This document shows, piece after piece, positions 20,171 to 33,089 of a stretch of DNA of 64,000 nt. How positions within the stretch are numbered: position 1 is the first letter of the stretch; each line of letters starts with the position of its first letter. A program made the position numbers and the translations under genes. Below the pieces are notes generated by a model. The model saw only the letters and a program-made list of their open reading frames with translations. It did no database searches and had not been told where the DNA came from. The stretch comes from Lota lota (lineage: Eukaryota > Chordata > Actinopteri > Gadiformes > Lotidae), in contig JACYXH010000208.1 of assembly GCA_026745465.1 (NCBI GenBank), forward strand, positions 37,501 through 101,500. The letters are read 5' to 3'.

Positions 20171-21295
20171 TTTGTGTCTCTTGAGCATCCGTTAGTGCTC
20201 GCAACTTCCCATTTAGAATTCCGGACGACGGCCGGCCGAGTTGGATAAGGTGAGTGTTGTGACTGAACGAGTGTGTTCCAACGTATAGTAAAGACTACTT
20301 CATCAGTACCGGATAGGTCATTCAATAGTACCGCATCATCACAAACATCTAAATAGAGACAGAGAGCGAGCAGCAGCGAGAGAGATGCGGACACACGCTC
20401 AGAAGCAGCACTAAAAAACCTTTACTTAGGAGTTCATGGATTGATTTCTTCTGCCCTACAAAGCCTGCGTCGTTCTCCTCCCAGAATGCCAGTAATGGGT
20501 CTCCATGACCTTTCTCCCTGGTCTCCTTTCTGGTGAATTGACTCCTAAGCGCTCGGTCCTGGCCTTTTCACAACCGGTGGCGTTCTCTCACTGCATTGTG
20601 GCCTGTAGCTTGCCAGCAGCTCATCCATTTCCATCCTGCACTGCCATGCACACACTCAGACACACACACAGACAATGTACCGTGCACATTCACATTAAGA
20701 AACAAGTAGACGTGCACTTAGATGGCACACAGTCCCCTTTTTTAGGAATTGTATTTGAAGTATTTCAAGAATTGTGTAAATATATGACAGCGCTGCATTT
20801 TAGGATATAATAAATAACTACTAGCAGGTAGAATGCTGTTCTAATGTCTTATAACTTAGAATATAATCATTTGAATATTCAGTTACACTCACTCTTAGAA
20901 TGTGATCTCAGAAGAAAGAAAGAAAAAGGTTCTGAGACCGAAGTGAAGTGAAATGTACTGCAACAACTCTTTCTTCTTTTTAATTTACTGGCCTGCCTCT
21001 GACTACACCGTCTCACGGTTTACTAGAGAGACATTCTGTCGTGTCAACTAGAAGGATTTTTTTCATTAGCCGTTTAACTGTCAGAGCAAGCGGCACGCAG
21101 AAGCTCTTTGCTTTGACAACTAAATGTCTTGCTTGCCATTAAATAGTTCTCTTTTTCTTCTTTGTGATATTTCATTTTGTTCTATTATTTTTTTCTACAT
21201 GTTTTTTATGTCAACCCGAAGTCTGCGCGGTGCCGATTGGGAACGCGTACACATAATCACGCACACGCGCACACATCACATCACGTGCACGCGAA

Positions 21296-21297
<2 letters not shown>
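20171..21297. other. Intergenic sequence, no gene seen
   Basis: Ordinary unique DNA. Open frames are short and lack any recognisable feature. Confidence 0.5.

Positions 21298-21373
<76 letters not shown>
21298..21373. repeat. (CA)n microsatellite
   Basis: A CA array of about 76 bp with a degenerate CA/CG-rich lead-in from about 21250. Confidence 0.97.
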
Positions 21374-21374
<1 letters not shown>

Positions 21375-21709
21375 CTCCTCTGACAGTGACAAAGTATTCG
21401 CCGGTGCACTACCGCAGTAACACTGCTGTTTATATACAGCCATAACATGAGATGCATTTAGTTGAAAGAAAGACATATGGACAGAATTAAAAAGACAACG
21501 TGCCGTTCGGGCTCTCAGCGTTGATTGCTTTTACTTAATCGCACCGTTTGATCCGACCACCACCGTGTTTCTATTCTATTGCATAGAAGTAAAGTTTCAT
21601 AATGCTGTCGGGTTATATTGCCGCGCAGGAGCCTATCGTTTGAGACACGGGTGTTGGGGTTAAGAGTTCTGTAAATGTGCCGTCATTGATTTTCCTCCTC
21701 TTCTTTTCC

Positions 21710-22270
21710 TCCGGTGTTTTTCTGCTCCGGGGGGCCGAGTGGCCCCGTCGCTGGCAGTGCAGCCCGCGGTGGAAGCGCGGAGGCTTGGTCAGTGACACGG
21801 GGTCCGGGGTCCGTCTGAACTGGCATCTGCCGCCGCGCCCGGCGTCGCAGCCTGCCGCCCTGTCCTCGCCGTTGGCCCCGGCGCCGTCGCCGAGCCGCCC
21901 CGCTGTCTGTCACACCCCGGCGCCCCGCAAAGTTAATTGTGAGGCGGGGTAGCGCGTCAGGGGCCCTTTTAGCTAAGCGGCCCCTAATGACAGGCAGGAG
22001 AGAGACAGCTACACATGTTCCACCGCGCTCTCTCCCTCCCTCTGGAGGGAGGGCTCTGCAGATAGCGGCGCCGGCGCAGACGCGGCCCCGGGGCCTGTCA
22101 CAGAGCTGTCAGCGGGCCGGCCTGTCAGCGCACGCAGCACCCCAGCACGCCACCCTGCTGTCCCAGGTGCGCCGCTGACATCTCCTCCTCGCTCCTCTTG
22201 GCTCCTCTGCCAGGCCCGGCTGCTGCTGCTGCCACTGAGCATTCATTAAGAACCCGGGGTTCTGTAATCG
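21710..22270. promoter_or_regulatory. CpG-rich block, possible regulatory island
   Basis: This is the most CpG-dense stretch of the left half, with many GCCGCC, GGCGCC and CGCGCC words. An embedded stretch near 21930-22010 reads like an enhancer core (AAAGTTAATTGTGAGGCG, GGCCCCTAATGACAGGCAGG). The open frames are GC-driven and show no domain. It could be a CpG island promoter of an unseen transcript or a GC-rich enhancer. Confidence 0.33.
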
Positions 22271-22539
22271 GTCCGCTCCTCCTCCTCCTCCTCCTCCCAC
22301 ACCTCATGTTTGGTTGCGATCAAGTTATAGAAATGGCGGCACAAAAAAGCACAACAGCTTGACTTTGTTTCGTTTCCGTAATTTGGGTCAGTTTGAAGTT
22401 CGGCCTTTTGCGTCCGCTTTACTTCCCCCCCCCCCCCCCAGCTTGTTACAAACACTCACAGAGGTGTGTGTTTTTGTTTTTCATTGTATTGGTGTGTGTA
22501 GGATCCCCCCCCCCCGTGCCCCTCCCCTCCCCTCTGGTT

Positions 22540-22640
22540 GGCGTAATGGAGCTCGGCACAGACGTATGGAACACATGTGCTAATATCTCCTCATAGGAGC
22601 CCAAATGAGCCATTACAGCAGCTAATCGGAGAGCCGTGAT
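22540..22640. promoter_or_regulatory. Candidate short non-coding element
   Basis: A compact unique stretch (GGCGTAATGGAGCTC, GTGCTAATATCTCC, CATTACAGCAGCTAATCGG) lies between a C-run at 22506-22516 and a purine-rich repeat. No coding frame; a composition-based proposal only. Confidence 0.22.
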
Positions 22641-22859
22641 TCCAATCCGCCGTCCCATCTGCCAGCCACAGGCCTGGGAGTAGCGGCGTAGCGTAGCATA
22701 GCGTAGCGCACCGCGGCGCGGCGGAGAGCTAGACGGAGCTGGATGGGGCCAGATGGAGAACACACCGTTAGCGCTGAACCACTGACCATGGATATGTGAA
22801 CATGCAGCAGCACCAAAGGGGGAGGTTTTTCAGGGGCAGGGTGTGTGTGGGCGGTGGTG

Positions 22860-23110
22860 GTGGGGGGGGGGGGGGGGGGGGGGGGGGTTACAGAGGACGC
22901 ATGAGAGGGTAGGCGATGGTCCAGGCTCACGGACGTGTCACCTGCTAAAAACACCAGGTAAGAGGTTTGCGGGAATCAACATCCAATCTACCGCTTGAAG
23001 AGTTTTATTCCTGGGGACGAGCGTGACTTTGTGCTGGGCTGTCTGTCTGTGTGTCTGTGTGTGTGTGTGTGTGTGTCTGTGTGTGTGTGTATGCGTGTAT
23101 GTGAGTGCGG

Positions 23111-23153
<43 letters not shown>

Positions 23154-23546
23154 GGCAAGCGACTGAGTGTGTGTGCGCGTGACTAATTGTGTGTGTGTGT
23201 GTCTGTGTGAAGGCAAGCGACTGAGTGCGTGCGTGACATGCCATGCACTTTATGCTTCTGTAAAGTATGTGAAAGTATCTGGAATAAGTCTATTGGTGGC
23301 TTCCTCCTCCTGCTGCTTTAAAATGATGAAGCGTTGCGTCCACATCCCCGGGCCCTCGGTGGCTGAGAGGTGCAGGGGAACAAAGGTGTAATATAGGCCC
23401 CTGTCTAGCTCTGGGGAAGAAGACATATAACATTAATGGTATCCTTTAACATCTCCTTAACCCCAATCCCCCTCTCTAGCCTCCCCATCCCCTGCGCTCT
23501 CTCTCTCCCCCTCTTTCTCTTACTCTCTCTGTCTGTTTCTTTCTGT

Positions 23547-23591
<45 letters not shown>

Positions 23592-23613
23592 TCTCTCTCT
23601 CTCTCCCTCTCTC

Positions 23614-23661
<48 letters not shown>

Positions 23662-23903
23662 ACACACACAAACAGACACCACCACTGCGTTCGCGCAACT
23701 CCGTCCCGGCGGCACCCTCTCCCTCCACCCCTCCACTTCCACCACCGCCAGCGGCCCGCCCTCCACCCAACCCCACCCAGCACCCCCACCCAGGGCTCCG
23801 CTCCCTGGGGGCCTGTTTGTTTCCCTGCCAGGGGCACAGGCGGCCGTGCGCTGATGAGGTGCTCAGGCCACCGTGAAATGCTCCATAACCTGCCAGCACA
23901 CGC

Positions 23904-23939
<36 letters not shown>

Positions 23940-24000
23940 GTGGTGGTGGTGGTGGCGGGAAAGGGTGGAGGAGGTGGGGAGGTGGGGGGGGGGCCGGGGG
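22860..24000. repeat. Simple-repeat cluster: G-run, TG, CT, GTCT, CTG/GTG
   Basis: It includes a G-run at about 22861-22887 and TG arrays near 23053-23090 and 23112-23151. A unit containing GAAGGCAAGCGACTGAGTG is duplicated with a period of about 59 bp near 23150-23230. A compound TG/CT/GTCT array covers about 23549-23669, and a CTG run passes into a GTG run at about 23906-23955. None of the low-complexity frames is a gene. Confidence 0.9.
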
Positions 24001-24538
24001 CTGGCGAGATTGCCGTATTTACTTTTTAATCTGGCCGCCTTAATACATGCGATAAAAACTTTGTCACATTAGATGGTGACAGATGGGCCCGGAGATGTTA
24101 TTACTGGTCGGGTGGGGGTGGGGGTGGAGGTGCCGCTGCTGCTGGTGGCGCTGGCGGTGGGTTGAGGTGGGGTGTGGGCCGAGGGGAGCTCGGAAGGGGC
24201 GGAGGGGAAAGGGGGAGTGGTTGGGGGGCTTGGGGGAGTCGAGAGAGAGAGAGAGGAGGGGGGGAGACGCTATGCCCCCAATCACGATAATTTTTCATCA
24301 CCCCAATTACATTGTTGAGTGCGTCTTCACAGCAGCACACGCAGTGCGGGTGCGCTGCCGGGACTGGGGGGGGGGGGATGAGAGAGACATAAATAAAGAT
24401 AAAACGAGCTGCCCGAGGTCTCCCGCTCTCCCTCCCAGTACTCCTCCAGCATCTCTCCAAACTGATGGAGGCCTCCGCTTAAATGAAGGCTAAATCTTAT
24501 TTAGATAAGAGAACAGAGCTGTTGCCCAGGACAACAGC

Positions 24539-24743
<205 letters not shown>

Positions 24744-25146
24744 ATGCTCAGGAGATTGAGTGATGCTTGTGTGCTTTGTTGGAGTGGGGGCATACAGACA
24801 TGTAATGCAAATAGTATCACACACTGTGAATGTCTTATGTACTGTATGCACAGACTGCAAGATTTGAGATTCAGTTGCACGACTGTGGATATGATCACTT
24901 GCTGACTAAAAGCTGTCATGCGCATATCTGGCAACTCTTTGTACGAATGTTGTTTATAGGCGCCGTTTCAATGACTATGGAAGAACGAACATGTCAGCGT
25001 GCACGTGCGTTTCTGTGCATGTGAACGATACACAAATATTACATGTGATCAAATCCACTACACGCTGCTACCACTGCCTTGAGCAAAACAAGCGAAGCAA
25101 GTGTTTTTTCCTCTTAATTGCGGTGTAAATTAAATAAGTGTTTGTG

Positions 25147-25410
25147 ACACTTGTGTGTGCGTGTGTGTGCATGTGTTTGTGACACGTGTGGGATGTGTGT
25201 TTCTGTGTGTGTGTGTGCGTGTGTGTGTGTGTGAGAGACGCGTGGGATGTGTGTGTTTGTAACACGCGTGGGGTGGGTGTGGGTGTGTGTGTGTGCGTGC
25301 GTGCGTGTGTGTGTGTGTGTGTGAGAGACGCGTGGGATGTGTGTGTTTGTAACACGCGTGGGGTGTGTGTGGGTGTGGGTGTGTGTGCGTGCGTGTGTGT
25401 GTGCGTGTGC
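25147..25410. repeat. TG-rich minisatellite with ACGCGTGGG core
   Basis: A unit of about 90 bp containing GAGAGACGCGTGGGATGTG and then TAACACGCGTGGGGTG appears near 25232 and again near 25322. A more diverged partial copy lies near 25170. The remainder is TG-rich. Confidence 0.8.
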
Positions 25411-25649
25411 TGCTTACAGCAGCTGTAAGCGAGGCGGTGGGGCCTGTGCGTGCATCATTAGGAGCTCCGGGGCTCCACCGCGGGGCTACACGCTAGCGTG
25501 GGCCGCTAATGAAAAGAATGCAGTCACAGATCTCATTTTTCAGGCAGTTCTTGTGTAAACTGGAGACTTTCCAGTGTACGCACTGTGGAACCGAGGAGGG
25601 GGCCTCCCGACATAAATCACGCGGGGCTGGCGGCCTCCAGTAAAGAGGA

Positions 25650-25735
25650 GGAGGAGGAGGAGGAGGAGGAGGAGGTGTGTGTGTTTGTGGGGGGGAGGGG
25701 AGGGGAGGGGAGGGGGGGGGGCGCGTGCAAAACCA
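25650..25735. repeat. (GGA)n and G-rich tract
   Basis: A GGA array at about 25647-25674 is followed by TG and GGGGA runs to about 25721. It drives Glu-rich and Leu-rich low-complexity frames. Confidence 0.85.
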
Positions 25736-26039
25736 CAGAGACACATGCAACACATGGAAGCGAGGGAGTCTGCAGCATGGCGTGGCTAGGGGGGGAGACA
25801 CTTAGGACACCTCCACCTTCTCTCTCCCCACCCCCACTCTTACCCCATCACTCGCTGCTCCCGATCCATCTCCAGTCCGCTTTTCCACTGCCCAGACCAC
25901 ACCCCACCCCCGTCCGCATCCAATCGCACCACCACCCACACCCCAACTGTCATCCCCACACACAAACACCCCCCCCCCCCCCCCCTCCCGCCAATGCCAC
26001 CTCCCCCTAATCATCTCCTGCTACACCACAGGCAAACCC

Positions 26040-26540
26040 ACTCCCCCAGTGATGGCTGCATGCGAGCCATTGAAATGGGTCATTTTTTAATTAAATACCA
26101 TATTAATTACTGCGAGCATCATTAGTGATATGTGAGATTTGACTAATTAGTGTAATAGTTTTGGAGTCACGCTCATTAAATATGAAAATTACAGCAGTAG
26201 GAGGGATTGGTTCCGTGATCAATCTTGTATGGACAGAGAGGAAATGATTTAGAGAATAGCTTTTATTGTACAATTAACTCCATTACGGCCTGCCAGACGA
26301 GAATAAAGAGAACAGGGAACTTGGTCGGCGGTGAGAGTTGCACACAAGTGGTGGTGCCTTTGGCCGCCGGCTCTGCCTCCCTTTCAAATGCAATCGCTTC
26401 GCCTGTAACCAGACGAGACACTCGCCAAAGCACACACTACCCTCCAGAGAAGTCCTGGACTCATCAGCCACTCAATTAGGACAGCCGTTAAATGGACAGG
26501 ACTTGTTGATCTCTCTGTATGTGACTCCGCGCTAGTTGAC
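26040..26540. promoter_or_regulatory. Candidate conserved non-coding block rich in ATTA cores
   Basis: A run of AT-rich regulatory-looking words (TTTTTAATTAAATACC, ATATTAATTACTGCG, TTTGACTAATTAGTG, GTACAATTAACTCC) is followed by more balanced unique sequence. No coding frame. Together with the block near 29.6-30.4 kb it is the most enhancer-like part of the desert. Confidence 0.37.
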
Positions 26541-27036
26541 TGTACTTTGTAACAAAGTGACAACCTGCGATGTGGCAGAACTTCTCGCGGCTCTGTTGTG
26601 ACGCTACAGTGTGATGTTCTATTTCTATATGTTTACCTTCTAGTTCTGTCGCCTCACTGGAGAAACGGGGGAGCCCATTGAAGGTAGAGATGAGTCTGCC
26701 TGTGAATACGACACACGCACCGATCAACATTGAGCTTGAAATGTTTACTTAATATGGATAGTCTCATTTTAATTGGATATGTAAAAGGCGGTAGTCAAAA
26801 TGTATGATGTATACAGCTTGATTTCACCCCGAGGTATGAATACGGTCACAGTTGTACATATACAAAAAAAGACTAAAATGAAGGAGGAGACACCAGGAAG
26901 TGAAATTGTATTTGTTTTCATTCCATTGGTGTAAACATAAGTAACCCAGAAGCTGCCACAGAATTACATCGAGATGTTGAAGGTGTGCATATGATGCTCC
27001 AGCATATATGTGTACTGATGGGTAAAAAAACAACAG

Positions 27037-27069
<33 letters not shown>
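27037..27069. repeat. (TG)n microsatellite
   Basis: A short TG array of about 32 bp. Confidence 0.93.
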
Positions 27070-27070
<1 letters not shown>

Positions 27071-27172
27071 AGAGACAGAACAGGTCTGTCCTCATGCTGG
27101 AAATAGACATGGACAGTCTCCAGAGGAGTATCAGTAGCAGAGAGCTCCAGGGCTGTTTGTGTGCATCAGGGG

Positions 27173-27502
<330 letters not shown>

Positions 27503-27506
<4 letters not shown>

Positions 27507-28916
27507 TTGGCCCTTCCTTTGGTGCTGGAGTGTTGGTGTTTAGCATATCAAAGCTGTGAAAATAACTGTGTTTACCGTCCCTCTCCTCCGTCCAGGTGGT
27601 CCGTCATATCTGGACCTTCAGACCGCATTGCAACGGCAACAACAACAACGGCAACCGCCGCTGTGTTGATCGCCATGGCAGCCAGCAGCAGGGGTACACC
27701 GTGAGTGTTGGCATGAGTGTGTTGCATTGCGATACATGGGTTTGACACCCGTGGCAATGCAAACATTTGAGAAAGGAACCCCAGATTTGGGGTGTTTTTT
27801 ACAGCAGAGAACGAGAGAACACTGGATGTAATTCTGATCTGAAGGGATTTTTCTAGCTTTATGGATATTCAACTCAATGACTCTATGAATTCATACATAA
27901 CGATACTACTAGATACATCATAATAATAATAATAGGTTACAAAAGTTCTGAACGTTAATTATTATATATATTCTTTTTTCTTTCTTTGTAAAAACAAGAC
28001 TTCAAATATTTGCTTGTCATTTGAAACAGAACGCTATGAAAATATTCCTAAACTTGATAAATTAACTTAATTTTTTGCCTCAATCAACTTTAACCTGACT
28101 GAATTAAATTGTTCCAGCTTGCTCTTAAGAGAATGAAAATCGAATATTCACACTCTAGGGAAATAGACCAGACTCACCCTTTCTTTTGACCTTGTATAGC
28201 AGGATGTCTTTGTCAGCCTCTGCTTGTATATGTACCATAAACATTTCGCCCCTCTTTGAATATATGCAATAATCCTATCTCCAGTCACATGAATACCAGG
28301 CCTCCATATTATTGTAATGCTCACCTCCAGACTGCATGCCTGATAGCCAATACTTTATCACAGCTTTGCCGTTTTTTTTTATAGGTCTGGTGTCTCTTTA
28401 AAATGATTGCCCCTGTTTTGATCTGATTAATTTCGTGTGAGCACAAACAATTACTTTTCATCTTTATCTGCTCGAGGAATCAGCCGTTTTATGGGCATCA
28501 TTTATTACAGGTGGACAGCTTCTTGGTTATTAGAATTTCAAGCAGCCTATCGCGGCCTGAGATCTCCCGTGGTCTCTATTTACATTTCAACTTCCGCTAA
28601 ACAGGCATGACAAACACACATGGGCACAGGGGCTGGGCAGCGGCCACCCTTCATTTTCATAGTGCCCTACTTGTGGCCCAGACGGACCGGACTTTATGCA
28701 AAAAGTTCCTGACATGGTGACAGAAGGTGCTGAGGGAGGGAGGGAGAGGGAGAGAGACAGAGAGAGAGATTGGGGGATAATGTGTGGAAATAGCCGGTCC
28801 AGGTTGACTGAGTGTGTGTTTGAGCTTTCAGGAGTGTCCATCATTCAGGGGAAGAGGATGGGTTCATGGCCCTTGAAAGCCATCCATGGCACGGGGGTCT
28901 TCTTCGGTGAATATAA
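27503..28916. other. Intergenic sequence, no gene seen
   Basis: AT-rich unique DNA with a small (AAT)n patch near 27920-27935 and a GGGA/GAGA patch near 28735-28768. Sequence at 28310-28560 (ATCTGATTAATTTCG, TTATTAGAATTTC) has weak enhancer-like composition. No gene is supported. Confidence 0.5.
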
Positions 28917-28955
<39 letters not shown>

Positions 28956-29068
28956 TGTGGGTGTGCCCGCACGTGTGCAAACGTATGTGCGCATATATAT
29001 CCGTGTGTGTGTGTGTGTGTGTGTGTGCGCATCAATGTGTGTGTGTGCGTGTGTGTGTGTGCGTGTTG
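28917..29068. repeat. Interrupted (TG)n region
   Basis: Two TG arrays, at about 28917-28951 and 29003-29027, are separated by TG/CG-rich degenerate sequence. Confidence 0.93.
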
Positions 29069-29559
29069 CCACGGCCAGGGCCACTCTTGACAAGCCAACA
29101 GCTGTTAATTATGAATTGGCCTGCGGAGAGGGAGACAGGCCGGTGAATATGCAGAACGGAAGGAGCACGCCGGGGCCCGCACAACACAAAGTGTCAGACC
29201 CCGACCGCACTCGGAGTGGCAAGGGTTGACCTAGGTGTCAATCACTGGCGCTGGCCAAACACCAGAACAGGGAATGCTTGGAAAAGGGCCCAAAAAACCC
29301 TGCCGTTAGACTAACAATGAAATGTACCGATATTTAACTCCAAAGAGAAAGTACACCGGGAAAAATAGAAGCAGAAAAGGTGTACGTTTGTGGAATGGTG
29401 CAGGAAGTTTAAATACCCTTTGAAATATTCCAGCCGTTCCACCGTCTAATGCGGGTGGGGTGGGGGCGGGGGCGGGGGGGGGGGGGCAGTTTTCCCCCTT
29501 CGATTGCTGTTTTAGTATTTCATTAAAAAGGTATGTTTGCATTTTCACAGGTTAATATT

Positions 29560-30440
29560 TTACCGAGTGGGATATTCTCAAAGTACCTATTTGTGGGTAC
29601 TTAAAACCCCGGGTATCTCCTTTCTCCGCGGTCCCTGTGTGGACACAGCAGCCTTTGACAGCGCCTCTTATCAAGGGCCTTTCCCGATAGCCATATCTTC
29701 TGGAATTCTAATTAATTTCCCCTACTTAGCAACTAAATCTGCATTAATTCTCCCCTCAAGGACCCTTATGGATTTCATCATTAATAGAATCAGACATTCA
29801 ATTAGTCCCCAAACTCTGATTTGCAATTGTTTCATAACATTTCTGCTTGCATTTTCTTTTTTGCAAACTGTATAAGGTTAAATGAAAATGAAAAAAAAAT
29901 GAAAAGTTAAAACTAATTTCATTAATCTAATTGTCGTCCCTTCAAACCGTCTCTTAATTAGTACAAATTAATATGATTAATCAAAATAATGACAAAAACT
30001 CATTCAATTACAGCTTTTCAATGGTAAGTGGATGTTGGGGGTGATATGGATATAATAAATGAAGGGCGGGAGCCAGAGCCGGCAGCGAGCGACGGGATTG
30101 GTCGCGATTATTCCCAATGACTGACAGGTTATCAATCATGTCGCACTTTTAATAAAGGCTGCCGCGAACTTCCAAAGAAAGGCTGGACTCAGTCATCCCC
30201 GGCCTTGTTTTCTTTCCCTCACGATCCTTCCCTGCTTTATTCGTCTATGAAATATGATCCCTCTTGAATGGCTCCAGTTGCACATCCGTAATGATGAGAG
30301 TGGCAGTGCGTAAAACTAAAATGATCTCATCCATATGTAAATAAAATGAGGCCCGCGCATATGCTCATCTCCGCCGCCGCGTTATTCGTTGGGAAAATTG
30401 AATATGTTTATGTATCTGAATAATGTCCCTTTTTTATTTC
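29560..30440. promoter_or_regulatory. Candidate conserved non-coding cluster, strongest in window
   Basis: Nearly 900 bp of unique sequence saturated with ATTA/TAAT cores: TTCTAATTAATTTCC, GCATTAATTCTCC, CAATTAGTCCCC, CATTAATCTAATTG and TCTTAATTAGTACAAATT. A GC-balanced piece follows with GGATTGGTCGCG and GACAGGTTATCAATC near 30092-30140. There is no coding frame, and the density of homeodomain-type sites is well above the flanks. Confidence 0.42.
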
Positions 30441-30450
30441 CATTTGTCTC

Positions 30451-31515
30451 CGAGCGTTTAGTGAAAGGTGAAGGCGGCTCTGCTGTCCGCTGTCCGTCCC
30501 CTTTGCGCTCCGTCTCTCGGCGGATGTACGGGCGTGTCTGAGCGCTGCCTGTCTGCCGGTGGTCGGGGGGAAGCCAGCGGTGGCAGAAGCATGTCACCAT
30601 TTGTCACATGCCACCATAGGGCACAAGCTGAGCAGCAGGTACAGCCCCGGGTACATGGGGACCAGTGCTGTTACAGCTGCCAGTCTCAGACCCCCCCCCT
30701 CCTCCTCCAACTCATCCTCAGTACCCGCTTTGGTCCCTGGGGACCCAGGCCACCAGAATGACCCCGGACAGTTGTCTAGGGGGACCCGTCCTGTCTGCCA
30801 CTCCATCTGGGTGGGACACACTGCGCTGAGATGGTCCAACGCAGAAGGGCTCCGTCGCCATGCCTACAGGGATATGGGGGGGGGGGGGGGGGGTTGATCC
30901 ACAAATAGAGTCCCCCTCCCACCCCCACCGACCCGAGACCAATCCTACAGGGGCCCCACATCATGGAGAACCCCCAAAGAACCCACCTGGACCCCTTTTT
31001 GGGGCCCTCCACTGCAGCTCCAGTTTGATCCCCTCATGGCTGAGCCTAGTCACCCACACCACAGGGTGACTCCTCTCCGCTCGGGGTATAAGGAGTGTGG
31101 GAGTCCTTGGTGGAGCGTTTAGAAGGGCCATGGCACAGATACATATGTCACATTTGTCACCCTGCTTATCATGCAGCTCTGGGGCCCCTCATTCCTTACC
31201 CCATGGATATCTATCTCTGTCCCACTGGATCCATATCTGATGCGTATCTCGGCTGACGGCGGTAGCTGAATGCCCAGAGAGCCTGATAGACATTTAAAAG
31301 TATACATTCCAATGCACACGAGCAGAAAGAGATACGGGCTCGCAGCTTTTAAGTACCTTTGTTCAGTTTTGACGTCTGTTGGGCGTTTTGTGTTTTGGAG
31401 AAGCCGACAGCTATTGTATTTTGTCCATGACGCACAACTGGTCACATGTTCGCCGCAGTTCAGACTTCCGACTCTGTGACAACACGGGACAGCATACAGA
31501 GATAATACCTCGTCC
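30451..31515. other. Intergenic sequence, no gene seen
   Basis: GC-balanced unique DNA with a C-run near 30690-30698 and a G-run near 30876-30893. Open frames on both strands are proline- or glycine-rich and look non-coding. Confidence 0.5.
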
Positions 31516-31586
<71 letters not shown>

Positions 31587-31808
31587 CGTCTGTGTGTGTC
31601 TCTCTCTCCCTCCCTCCCTCTCTCTCTTTTACTCTCTCTTTCACTCCCTCTCTCTCTACTTGCCAGACATGTCAGTCAGGCCCTAACCATGCATTTTTCT
31701 GCATGACGGGAGAACTGGAGTATATACGTGCCAAGCTGCTTTGTGTGCCCCAGGGTTCTCCCCACAAAACACACCGAATCAATAGTGCCTAGCGTCACTG
31801 TGTGTACA

Positions 31809-31843
<35 letters not shown>

Positions 31844-31932
31844 CACATACATACACACACACATATACACACACACACATACACACACACACACACACAC
31901 ATATTTATACACATTATTACACACACACATAT

Positions 31933-31965
<33 letters not shown>

Positions 31966-31970
31966 TACAC
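31516..31970. repeat. (GTCT)n array and AC/AT compound array
   Basis: A GTCT tetranucleotide array at about 31516-31580 has GTCC variants and a CT-rich tail to about 31660. A compound AC array broken by AT steps follows at about 31808-31970. Confidence 0.95.
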
Positions 31971-32148
31971 ATACGTGCACACATGTCCAGACCATCGCAG
32001 AGAAGACCAAGGACATATAGACTGTCACGCAGTTCACTTCAGTTTTCATTGCGGGGCTTATTACCTCCATTATTCAAAAGAAGAAAAAAAACATTTAACC
32101 GATTTCCTTATGTCTTTTAATTAGGGGTGAGTAGGCACTGGTGAATGG

Positions 32149-32275
32149 AGGGGGGGGGGGGGGGGGGGGTGGGGGTCTATTTCTCAATAGCCTTCCAGAG
32201 ACACAGGGACAAAAGGGGTATTTCTCAAGGTCTTAACCCCCCCCCCCCCCCCCCCCTCTACACACACACACGCAC
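32149..32275. repeat. Poly-G and poly-C runs
   Basis: A G-run at about 32149-32169 and a C-run at about 32237-32256 lie less than 100 bp apart on the same strand. They could pair with each other. Confidence 0.92.
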
Positions 32276-33016
32276 ACAGCCTAACTCCCCATCCACCCTT
32301 GAGAGGGGAGCCTTCATGTGCATAAAGTCGAAATAAACTGCGGTCCATATTTTCATTGGGGGAAAGCGAACCCCATTTACACGCTGCTCCATTGGAGATG
32401 AGCACTCTTGCGTACCCCAGACAGTCATCTTACCCAGATTCCTCTTTTGTGTCCTGCATTATTGTTGAAATAAATAACCTTTCACTGCAATCAGTGTGGG
32501 GATCTTCACTTAAATTATCGCCCCACAGATAGCTCACTCATGATCTGCTTCTATATCCATTAACTATCCCGGAAAGTGATTTATCGGCAAAGGGCGTGGA
32601 GGGGAAAAAAAGAGCCAAGGAAAGAAGGGAGAAGTCCGTTCAGTTAGACAATAGTGCCCTCTACTGGTGAAAGAAGACAACTCAGTAAGGCCACAGTTAC
32701 TGCTCGCATTGAAATTGTTTTTTGATAAGAACTTGCTCGAGATATCTCTCCGTTTATTATAGCCATGCCGTGTTAATCTGTTCCCTTAAATCATAATTAG
32801 AATTAAAAAGTCATAACGTATTGCCTCAATGGATCAAATGTCCATGTCCATCTCTTTTCTGGAAAAACACCGAGTCAATATGATCTCCGACAACCACATA
32901 AGAGAGGTTTTAGTCTACAGGCATCTGCGGACATATGCCACGCGAGCCAGGGTTCTAGAAGGCTACCTAACCCCCCCCCCACCCCTTCTCCTCACCCACC
33001 ATTTATCTTCCCTCCA

Positions 33017-33042
33017 CCCCCCCCCCCCCCCCCCCCCCCCCC
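33017..33042. repeat. Poly-C run
   Basis: About 26 consecutive C residues, with a shorter C-run at 32970-32979. Confidence 0.94.
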
Positions 33043-33089
33043 AACTCACCACCCCGTCCCTCCCTCCCCACTCACTCCTGTGATGTGTC

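Noticed and set aside
23906..23955. CTG/GTG trinucleotide run as a coding polyglutamine or polyleucine tract
   Set aside because: No surrounding exon; it lies in a simple-repeat cluster.
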